NCBI RefSeq assembly: GCF_009725235.1 | Contig: NZ_WJFC01000210.1 | Coordinates: 1-23,356, forward strand | Direction: 5' to 3' | Source of the DNA: Scytonema sp. UIC 10036 | GTDB lineage: Bacteria; Cyanobacteriota; Cyanobacteriia; Cyanobacteriales; Nostocaceae | DNA length: 23,356 nt | In this document: positions 7,680-14,837 of the stretch, piece by piece | Layout: each line of letters opens with the position of its first letter | Numbering within the stretch: the stretch's first letter is position 1 | Program-made: the position numbers and the translations under genes | The notes under the pieces: model-generated | The model's input: only the letters and a program-made list of their open reading frames with translations | Told to the model about the DNA's origin: nothing | Databases searched by the model: none

Positions 7680-8576
7680 ATGTTATACAAAACTAGAAAT
7701 ATAGCACTAAGTTTAATTGGTTTATTAGCCTTGGGAATACCGAGTGCTACTGCAATGGAAATTGGCGTCAGTCCTCCTCGTATAGAAGTAGAAATTAACA
7801 GTAAAACCCGTACTCAATCAATCAAAATTGTTAACTTATCTTCTGAGCCAGTTGAACTCACAGCACATGTTCGCTCTTGGGTGTTAGATGAAAACAATCA
7901 ACTACAGGAAGTGGAATCCAAGGAACAGTCTTTAGATCAGTGGATTGTTTTTACTCCTGCTAGATTTACCATTCCACCTCGTCGTTCCCAGACAGTGCGC
8001 TTTGCCATTCGTCCTAAAGTTAAACCTGCATCTGGCGAACATCGGGCTGTTATTTTTTTAGAAGAAGTTCCCCGTAATGCTGGCACTTCAGCGGCTGTAA
8101 CCGCTATCGGTCGCCTCGGTGTTGTCGTTTATGGGTATGCGGGAGAAATCAAAAGGATTGGTTCCCTCAACTCTATAAATGTGGATGCTAAGCCAAATCG
8201 TGTAACGGCAGTATTTGATGTTTCCAGTACGGGAAATGCCCATGTACGGATGAAAGGTCAATATGCAGTTTGGCCAGCAGCAAAATATCCCGGTGCTTCA
8301 GCAACAAAACCTTTACCTGGTATTGGAAATTCCCAATTAAAACTTCCACAAGATGTACTTCATGCTGGAGATTTACAATCTTTGCCAGTGTTAGCGGGTA
8401 CTCGCCGACGGTTGGTATTACCTATCAGCAAAAAATTACCTCCTGGTAACTATATTTTAGACATCAATGGTGAGTTAAGCGGATCTCCAATTGATAAGGG
8501 TATACCCTTCACCGTTCCTGGTACAGCAGCTACTGCTCAGCCTACAAATAAGCCTGTGAAATCTCCAACGAAATAG
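7680..8576 (+). CDS. PapD-like periplasmic fimbrial chaperone
   Basis: Encodes 298 residues from the ATG at 7680; an in-frame GTG at 7659 would add seven. ATG is preferred because its signal peptide has the basic residues (MLYKTRN) directly before the hydrophobic core, cleaved near PSATA, and a GAGG lies at 7661-7664. Domain 1 (about 25-150) has the PapD marks: GVSPPRIEVE with the subunit-anchoring Arg, TQSIKIVNLSSEPVE, FTIPPRRSQTVRFAIRP, and GRLGVVVYGYAG, where the Arg sits where PapD has its second basic anchor. Domain 2 is a shorter beta domain, followed by a Thr/Pro/Lys-rich tail. It would bind subunits in the periplasm by donor-strand complementation and deliver them to the usher. Confidence 0.9.
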   Translation: MLYKTRNIALSLIGLLALGIPSATAMEIGVSPPRIEVEINSKTRTQSIKIVNLSSEPVELTAHVRSWVLDENNQLQEVESKEQSLDQWIVFTPARFTIPPRRSQTVRFAIRPKVKPASGEHRAVIFLEEVPRNAGTSAAVTAIGRLGVVVYGYAGEIKRIGSLNSINVDAKPNRVTAVFDVSSTGNAHVRMKGQYAVWPAAKYPGASATKPLPGIGNSQLKLPQDVLHAGDLQSLPVLAGTRRRLVLPISKKLPPGNYILDINGELSGSPIDKGIPFTVPGTAATAQPTNKPVKSPTK

Positions 8577-8669
8577 CTTTTTTGTATATTTGTAAAAATC
8601 TTTAATTTCCAGGGTGCGTTAATCTGGCTGCACCCCTGAACTAATTTTTTGTCAAACATTTCATAGGTA

Positions 8670-8714
8670 ATGAATATTTATACAATTCACAGCCTATCAC
8701 TGCGCTGGTTATAG
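8670..8714 (+). other. Probable frameshifted 5' end of the usher gene
   Basis: An ATG at 8670 opens MNIYTIHSLSLRWL and then meets TAG at 8712-8714. In the frame one base back, the sequence continues directly as VIGIFALMLYLALPP into the usher. Joined at about 8708 they make one well-formed signal peptide (Arg-Trp, then a hydrophobic core). The loss of one base from a G run would explain it. No stop separates this upstream part from the usher frame between 8645 and 8729. Confidence 0.55.
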
Positions 8715-8728
8715 GAATCTTTGCGCTT

Positions 8729-11700
8729 ATGCTCTACCTAGCTTTACCACCTGTACCTCCACCAATTATTATCACTTTACCGCCTCAAAAGACGGCGGAT
8801 GAAACACCGTCTACAGAAAACACACTCTCTACGACTCAGTCTACAGAAACCTCATCACAAAATAGTGGTATTGCTAGTGCAGCAACAGCACAACCATTGC
8901 CGTGTAAGCCCCTACAAGCTCAACCTCAGTCATCCTCAATTGAGGAGATGCTAAAAAAAATGGCTTCGTCTCAAGGCAAAACTGTAGATTGTAAACCTCA
9001 GGAAAAAAAATTTGATGTTCTGAGTTTGCAAGCACGTCTTCGCAAACAAAAGCCAGCAAAAGGTTTTTTCCCAATCACCAAAGCACCGACATCAGCTAAC
9101 AACAATTTACCTCTGGTTCGCAGCTCGGTCTCTGAAGAACAACCAAAAGCTTCTGTGCCACTATCAATAATGGATAGGGCTAATTCTGCTAGTCCTGATT
9201 CTAGCGAGCAACTGGAATCTCAAAAACCAAGTAACACCTTAGCTTTTGACAAGAGTGCTGAGAAAAATGCTATTCAGAAAATTTTGGTAACTGTACAAGA
9301 ACTTATCAATTTTTCTCTCTCTGCCTCTCTTAAAAGTAGTATCGATAGTATAGTTCCAGCAAACACTCAAAATTCTCAAATTATTGCCAGTACTCCTCAA
9401 GTTGCTAGTGCCAATCCACAACCAGTCGCCACTGCACCTCTCACCAACACAAATGGAGTTAACTCTACTAATACCCCTTATAATGAGAAACCTAATACCC
9501 AAAGCCTGACTAGCACTTTAAATCAAATTGCTAACAAAAATGCTGTTGGGAAAATTTTGGCAGCAGTACAAAAACTGATCGAACTATCTCTACCGGGTTC
9601 TCTTCAAGATTCTGTTGCTACAAACACTCAAAGCCCTCAAGCGATCGCAAATTCAAGGCTACAGCAGGGGTCTGATTCAAAAGAAACTATAGATAGTACT
9701 AAGGTAGCAACACAAGGAAATAGTAGTACTGGCCAAGTCAACAATTCTGGTAATAATTCTGGAGAGGAGAGGGTGAACGCTCACTCTTCTATTGAATTGG
9801 CAAGAACACCTGGTGAGCCTTTCTTAGTTGGTGTACTTATTAACGGACGAGAAGTTGGTACTTTAGATGTTATTCAAGAAGGTAACACTCTTCTCATTCC
9901 TTTAGAAAGCTTTGCCGAAATTGCTGGGTTAACTGTTGAAGAAACAGATAACAATATACAATTGAAGACTCCCTTAGGAGTTATAAAACTATCATCTCTT
10001 GTTCTCAAACAAATTAATGGTATTACTTATATTAGTAATGCTACACTTCGAGAACAATTAAGAATAAATATTGAATTAAATACTGCTGAGTTAACTTTGC
10101 TAGCTGACCTACCTTGGCGGGCAGGAAGCAGGCAATATCAAGGCTCGGCTGAGGAATTAAAACCAGAATTTTTACCCCCTGCTAGTGTCTTGTCAACTTT
10201 AAGGCAGGAATTAAGTTATTACAATACTAATGGAGATAGCAGCTTACGAAGTTCTACCCTTGTAGGTGGAAGACTTTTAGGATGGTCTTGGCGGTTGCGT
10301 CTCAATAATACTTTTGAAGATCGTCCAGAAGTTTCGGAGTACTTTTTATATAGACGTAATGGTCCGTTTCGCTTTCAATTAGGTCGGCAACAAGTCGGTT
10401 TACATCCTTTGCTGAATGGGTTAGACCTAACAGGATTGCAATTTGGTTATACTAATCTACCAGCAGATAGATTTAGTACGGGTTATGATGCTAACGAGCT
10501 CTTACCCAGACGTTCTACACCTATACAAACATTTCGCGGTCAAGCTGCTCCAGCAAGTTTTGTACAACTGAGAGTTGATGGTGTTATTATTGCCCAACAA
10601 CAAGTAGGCTTTAATGGACAATACGAGTTTCTGGATGTCAATTTGCCCGTAGGTCAAAGCAGTGAAGTACAAGTTTATATTTTCGATCGCAGCAATCTAA
10701 GCGTACCCAGAGAAATTCGTACTGTTAGACTGAATCCTTCCGATCTGTTATTACCAGCAGGAGGCAATATACAAGTTGCTGGGGTTGGGTTTAGTGGTAA
10801 TTTAGCACAGAATACTTTATTTGGAGAGTCTAATTTATCTGATGAAGGTAAACTCGTTGGATTCTATCAATTACGACAAGGGCTTTCAAATAATTTAACT
10901 TTAGAAGGTTCAGTCCAAGCAGCACCAGATGCTCTTCAAACCCAAGCAGGTTTTATTTGGCGATTGGCAAATCCAATGATTTTGTCTGCAAGTGCTGGGA
11001 CTTCTGGCGATAAAGTAGGTTATTCTGCTGATTTAGATGTACAGCTTGATAAATTAGAAATTAATGCTAATTCACAGTCCTTACCACGAGGCTATAGAAG
11101 GGATGAAGACACTAAAGGTTTTCACAACCACAGTTTAGAAGTTAAGTACCGTTTTGGCAATAAATACACTTTGGGATTTATTGCCCGCGATCGTCAAGAT
11201 GAAAGCAATTCTTCAACTTACATATTGCCTACATTTGCTGCACGACCTTTCTCTAGTTTGTATTTCAGTGGTAGACCTGATGTTGATGGACGTTATTTAT
11301 TTAATGCTTTCTATCAACCAAATAGTCTAACACGATTAACTTTTAATGCTTATGGTAATGAGTATATCTCGGATTTAAGTTATAAGTTTGCTCGGAATTA
11401 TCAGCTATCCTTTGGGACTGAATTTGGTGGTGATTTGGCTTCTCGTTACTCTGTCAGTGTTGGTCACAATCCCAGCAATCTTAATAAACTCAGTTGGAAT
11501 GTAGGGCTTGCTTACAGCGATGGAGACATAGGACCCATTGCAGGTGCTAGCATGCAAGTTCTTCCAGGTCTACTTGCTAGATTCGAATATCAAGGTATTC
11601 CTACAAGAGCTAGAACTGGTTTTGGTGGAGTAGGTGACGATCGCCTCACACTATCATTGATTTCAGATCTATCTTTTGGTGGCGGAAGAATTGCTCCTAC

Positions 11701-12298
11701 TAACTACAGTGGTATTGGCAAAGAACGTGGAGCAATTGCTGGACGGCTTGTTGTTGAGGGAGAAAACAAAGGCTTTGACTTAAGTGGAACTGTCGTTAGG
11801 ATTTTTGATAACCGTAACAAAAATGTTGGCTCGACAAGAACTGACTCTAAAGGCAACTTTTTTGTAGGCAATTTACCAGAAGGTGTGTATGTCGTTCAAC
11901 TTGAACCTGAAGAATTGCCAATAGAACTTACAGTGATGAAAAACTCTGCTGTAGCTGAGGTAGCAACTTCTGCAGTCACAAGCCTAGATTTCCCTGTGAG
12001 ACCAGAATTTGGTGTAGCCGGACGTGTTACTGACATTGCAGGTCAGCCAGTTTCACAACTGAGAGTAGAACTGATCAATGGTGCTGGCGCACGTGTCTTG
12101 TCTGCTGTCACCGATAGCTTTGGTCTTTATCGCCTTGATGGAGTTCCTATTGGTTTCTACACCTTGCGGGTTTCTACTCAAGATTCGCTCAACCCCAACG
12201 ATACCTTGCCCAAACGGGAAATACAAATTCGCAACCAGTTTGTCTACGAGCAGAATTTGCAATTACCAATTTCTGCTGCAAGTAAGAAAAAGCAATAG
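8729..12298 (+). CDS. Outer-membrane fimbrial usher, extended form
   Basis: Encodes 1189 residues from the first ATG; ordinary ushers have about 800-850. In order: a short hydrophobic start (the second half of a signal peptide); residues about 20-358 rich in Ser, Gln, Asn, Pro and Thr, with a duplicated helix at about 179-215 and 270-305; a globular N-terminal domain (about 359-465, GEPFLVGVLINGREVG onward); a long beta barrel with the characteristic start (FRFQLGRQQVGLHPLLNGLD, about 545) and the plug-like strand pair ASFVQLRVDGVIIAQQQVGFNGQYEF (about 605-632; here one motif read in two parts); then two carboxypeptidase-regulatory-like beta domains (about 1002-1085 and 1094-1180). It would form the pore that assembles and secretes fimbrial subunits. 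The true start is probably upstream and frameshifted. Confidence 0.88.
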   Translation: MLYLALPPVPPPIIITLPPQKTADETPSTENTLSTTQSTETSSQNSGIASAATAQPLPCKPLQAQPQSSSIEEMLKKMASSQGKTVDCKPQEKKFDVLSLQARLRKQKPAKGFFPITKAPTSANNNLPLVRSSVSEEQPKASVPLSIMDRANSASPDSSEQLESQKPSNTLAFDKSAEKNAIQKILVTVQELINFSLSASLKSSIDSIVPANTQNSQIIASTPQVASANPQPVATAPLTNTNGVNSTNTPYNEKPNTQSLTSTLNQIANKNAVGKILAAVQKLIELSLPGSLQDSVATNTQSPQAIANSRLQQGSDSKETIDSTKVATQGNSSTGQVNNSGNNSGEERVNAHSSIELARTPGEPFLVGVLINGREVGTLDVIQEGNTLLIPLESFAEIAGLTVEETDNNIQLKTPLGVIKLSSLVLKQINGITYISNATLREQLRINIELNTAELTLLADLPWRAGSRQYQGSAEELKPEFLPPASVLSTLRQELSYYNTNGDSSLRSSTLVGGRLLGWSWRLRLNNTFEDRPEVSEYFLYRRNGPFRFQLGRQQVGLHPLLNGLDLTGLQFGYTNLPADRFSTGYDANELLPRRSTPIQTFRGQAAPASFVQLRVDGVIIAQQQVGFNGQYEFLDVNLPVGQSSEVQVYIFDRSNLSVPREIRTVRLNPSDLLLPAGGNIQVAGVGFSGNLAQNTLFGESNLSDEGKLVGFYQLRQGLSNNLTLEGSVQAAPDALQTQAGFIWRLANPMILSASAGTSGDKVGYSADLDVQLDKLEINANSQSLPRGYRRDEDTKGFHNHSLEVKYRFGNKYTLGFIARDRQDESNSSTYILPTFAARPFSSLYFSGRPDVDGRYLFNAFYQPNSLTRLTFNAYGNEYISDLSYKFARNYQLSFGTEFGGDLASRYSVSVGHNPSNLNKLSWNVGLAYSDGDIGPIAGASMQVLPGLLARFEYQGIPTRARTGFGGVGDDRLTLSLISDLSFGGGRIAPTNYSGIGKERGAIAGRLVVEGENKGFDLSGTVVRIFDNRNKNVGSTRTDSKGNFFVGNLPEGVYVVQLEPEELPIELTVMKNSAVAEVATSAVTSLDFPVRPEFGVAGRVTDIAGQPVSQLRVELINGAGARVLSAVTDSFGLYRLDGVPIGFYTLRVSTQDSLNPNDTLPKREIQIRNQFVYEQNLQLPISAASKKKQ

Positions 12299-12500
12299 GG
12301 CGACATGAAATATTGAATCTCCTCATATCATTTCATCCTAAGATTGCTTCCGACGCAATATGTGAGGTTGTGCGAATATGATGCTGAATCTAGTAACGAT
12401 CGCACGCTCTACGAATTTGGGAAAACCGAATATAATATTATCAAGCAAGATTAGCAGCGATCGCCTACTATAGAATTTTAAAGGCGTATTCGTAATTATC

Positions 12501-13676
12501 ATGTCTGCTCAGTCTGTCTCTGTACCTTCCTCCGCTACAGATACTACTCCACAAAAACCCTCTATCTCTATTCCCCCTCTTGTCGGAGCAAGTCTGGAGG
12601 AATTAACTGCTTGGGTGCAGCAGCAGGGACAACCAGCGTATAGGGGAAAGCAACTGCACGATTGGATTTATCACAAGGGAGCGCGATCGCTCAATGATAT
12701 TTCCGTCTTTTCCAAGCAATGGCGTGCAGAAGTTGCCGAAACTCCCATCGGGCGTTCAACAATACACTACCGTTCTGTTGCCCCTGATGGTACAGTCAAA
12801 TATCTTTTAAAACTTACAGATGGTCAAATTATAGAATGTGTAGGTATCCCCACTCTACGGGGGGGAGATGGAGAGATGAGGCGATGGGGCGATGGAGAGA
12901 CAACCCAAAATCCAAAATCCAAAATCCAAAATCCAAAATCCCTAGAGCGCTTGACTGTTTGTGTTTCCAGCCAAGTCGGTTGCCCAATGGCGTGTGATTT
13001 CTGCGCTACTGGTAAAGGAGGATACAAACGCAATTTGGCACGTCATGAAATCGTAGACCAGGTGCTGACAGTTCAGGAAGATTTCCAGCAACGGGTGAGC
13101 CATGTGGTATTCATGGGTATGGGCGAACCGCTACTCAATACCGATAATGTCATAGGAGCCATCAAATCCTTAAACCAAGATGTGGGTATCGGACAAAGAA
13201 ACCTAACTGTCTCAACAGTTGGCATTCGCTCGCGGATTCATCAACTTGCCCAACACCAGTTGCAAGTAACGCTTGCTGTGAGTCTTCACGCCTCCAACCA
13301 AGCACTTAGGGAACAACTGATTCCTAGCGCTCATTCTTATTCTATAGATGATTTGCTGGCAGAATGTCGGGAATACGTAAAAATCACCGGACGGCGCGTC
13401 ACCTTTGAATATATTCTCCTGGCTGGAGTGAATGACTTGCCACAACATGCAATGGAGTTATCACAACACGTGCGCGGCTTCCAAAGCCATGTCAACTTAA
13501 TTCCTTACAACCCCATTCAAGAAGCCGATTACAAACGCCCCAGTGAAAAGCGAATACAAGCGTTTGTCAACGTCCTCAAGCAGCAACGCATCGCTGTAAG
13601 TGTTCGTTACTCCCGTGGTCTCGAAGCTGATGCTGCTTGCGGACAGTTGCGAAGAACAGTGAACAGTGACCAGTAA
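12501..13676 (+). CDS. rlmN: Dual-specificity 23S rRNA/tRNA A2503/A37 methyltransferase RlmN
   Basis: Encodes 391 residues. RlmN is a radical-SAM enzyme that adds a methyl group to carbon 2 of adenine in 23S rRNA, and in some tRNAs. The cluster motif CPMACDFC (Cys-x3-Cys-x2-Cys) follows TVCVSSQVG, whose first Cys matches the conserved Cys118 of the E. coli enzyme, and DAACGQL near the end holds the catalytic partner Cys (Cys355 in E. coli). GMGEPLLN and SLHASN blocks are intact. Residues about 119-147 are an insertion of low-complexity sequence, encoded by five CCAAAAT units and a GGCGATGG-like run, between GIPT and ERLTVCVSS, which are adjacent in relatives. The frame is kept, so the enzyme is probably still made. 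No clear ribosome binding site precedes the ATG. Confidence 0.95.
   Translation: MSAQSVSVPSSATDTTPQKPSISIPPLVGASLEELTAWVQQQGQPAYRGKQLHDWIYHKGARSLNDISVFSKQWRAEVAETPIGRSTIHYRSVAPDGTVKYLLKLTDGQIIECVGIPTLRGGDGEMRRWGDGETTQNPKSKIQNPKSLERLTVCVSSQVGCPMACDFCATGKGGYKRNLARHEIVDQVLTVQEDFQQRVSHVVFMGMGEPLLNTDNVIGAIKSLNQDVGIGQRNLTVSTVGIRSRIHQLAQHQLQVTLAVSLHASNQALREQLIPSAHSYSIDDLLAECREYVKITGRRVTFEYILLAGVNDLPQHAMELSQHVRGFQSHVNLIPYNPIQEADYKRPSEKRIQAFVNVLKQQRIAVSVRYSRGLEADAACGQLRRTVNSDQ
12855..12941. repeat. Repeat insertion inside rlmN
   Basis: Eighty-seven bases, exactly 29 codons: a GATGG-rich part followed by five perfect CCAAAAT units (12905-12939). It is the same heptamer as the tract at 47-157. Confidence 0.85.
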
Positions 13677-13742
13677 CCAGTGACCGATGACCGATTACCA
13701 CTAACCACTAACAACTATCCACTAACCACTAACCACTATCCA
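13664..13742. repeat. CAGTGAC/CACTAAC heptamer repeats after rlmN
   Basis: A chain of imperfect 7-bp units (CAGTGAC, CGATGAC, CACTAAC, CACTATC) fills the gap between the end of rlmN and the zinc-ribbon gene, which converge here. Confidence 0.85.
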
Positions 13743-13743
13743 G

Positions 13744-13983
13744 TTAATTTCTAGCAAGAATGCCAGGGGCATAAGCTTCAATGACTTTGCCAGTACGCAT
13801 ACAACTGACTAACAAGTAGTCACAGATTGGGCATTGGGTTCGAGTTTGTTGACTGTGAAAGATATAGTGTCTTTCTCCTTCGCTGCCACAGTTTGGGCAG
13901 CGAATTTTTTGTACCGTTTTTTGTACCGTTTTTTGTACTGTTTTTTGTACTGTTTTTTGTACCGTTCTTTCTACCAGTTGCAT
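13744..13983 (-). CDS. Small zinc-ribbon protein with TVQK repeat
   Basis: Encodes 79 residues. The C-terminal 50 residues form a zinc ribbon with CPNC (Cys29, Cys32) and CPIC (Cys51, Cys54), and a further Cys61, ending RTGKVIEAYAPGILARN. Similar tiny cyanobacterial proteins are often labelled as PriA-like only because of the zinc ribbon; no helicase is present, and the function is unknown. The N-terminus is five copies of TVQK (residues 7-26), encoded by a 12-bp tandem repeat. Met1 at 13983 is followed by MQLVER. The frame faces rlmN and ends 67 bases from it. Confidence 0.8.
   Translation of the reverse strand: MQLVERTVQKTVQKTVQKTVQKTVQKIRCPNCGSEGERHYIFHSQQTRTQCPICDYLLVSCMRTGKVIEAYAPGILARN
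13905..13964. repeat. 12-bp tandem repeat coding for TVQK
   Basis: Five units of TTTTTTGTACYG, differing only at one C/T position, inside the zinc-ribbon gene. As the unit is a multiple of three, changes in copy number keep the frame. Confidence 0.9.
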
Positions 13984-14716
13984 CTTAATAACCCCTGAAT
14001 ATCATAAATTTTGAAAAAAAATGCCAATTAAACCTGATAAATCAAAGAGATTTACAGAAATTTAAAAAGCGAAGTAATCCATTGCTTAACTTAACACAGA
14101 ATGAGTAATTACTCTCATTGATATTTGTTTATTATCCTTATCTTTAAGTTATCTGCTATCCAACTTTAGATATATAAATTAAATCTTTAAAGAAAAGTAT
14201 TATGTAGAAATCGACGATCCCAATGGCTTATGCTTTGAGATTCATGTATTTTCAGTCAAACCTATTTGCATTTGTTAATATAAGTGTATTGTCAAAATTC
14301 AAGCTAGCTGGAGTAGGAAATAGGGGGAAGAAGTTTTCACTCCATCTCTCTGAACAATTGCCAGTAGGTATCTGTCTGGTAGAGACTCCGGGAATGGCGT
14401 TACAAGGCAGCAAGTCTGTAGCGAGGAAAAAGTTTAACTTTAAGGGTTTCAGATTAAAGCGTGGCATTTGGAACGACACTTAACAGACGCTCAGTCTATT
14501 TACATATCTCAAAAATATGAGTTAATAATTTACTCTACCTTTAGTTTTAGTAACAAAAGGTTAATTTTAGTTTTAATTAACATTTAGTTACATCAACTTG
14601 AGCAAGGAAGGTAACAGATACTTGGAATCCAAAATAAATTTATTCAGAGAAATTTAAGAAAAAATTCCAATTAGACTTATTAAGCAGACTAGTTATGTTT
14701 GCTAATCTGATGATAA

Positions 14717-14757
14717 GTAATGGGTAATGGGTAATGGGTAATGGGTAATGGGTAATG
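14717..14757. repeat. GTAATGG heptamer array
   Basis: Nearly six perfect tandem units of GTAATGG. Confidence 0.92.
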
Positions 14758-14795
14758 AGACTTTCTCAATTATCAATTACCCATCGCTTTTTTTT
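14749..14795 (+). terminator. Terminator-like hairpin using the last heptamer unit
   Basis: TGGGTAAT (14749-14756) pairs with ATTACCCA (14776-14783), with an inner GAGA/TCTC stem, and is followed by eight T (14788-14795). It would act on plus-strand transcription, although no supported plus-strand gene ends shortly before it. Confidence 0.4.
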
Positions 14796-14837
14796 AGGAT
14801 TGTTAACTGCTCATCGGTCACTGGTCACTGGTTACTT

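Larger units (their letters stand above)
13984..14837. other. Gene-free region with repeats
   Basis: No supported gene in 854 bases. An 86-codon frame at 14223-14483 lacks family features and a binding site, and is open on the opposite strand as well. The right part holds the GTAATGG array and hairpin described separately, and a GGTCACT-type heptamer run at about 14815-14836 next to the end of the aminopeptidase-UvrC frame. Confidence 0.6.

Noticed and set aside
8712..8714. Usher as a plain pseudogene because of the TAG
   Set aside because: All of the remaining 1189 codons are open and all domains are intact; translation from 8729 or a sequencing error are as likely as loss of function.
13744..13983. 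PriA helicase fragment
   Set aside because: Only a zinc ribbon is present; length and ending match a small stand-alone protein family rather than a broken helicase.
14223..14483. 86-codon plus-strand frame in the gene-free region
   Set aside because: No recognisable family, and the opposite strand is equally open; no ribosome binding site seen.
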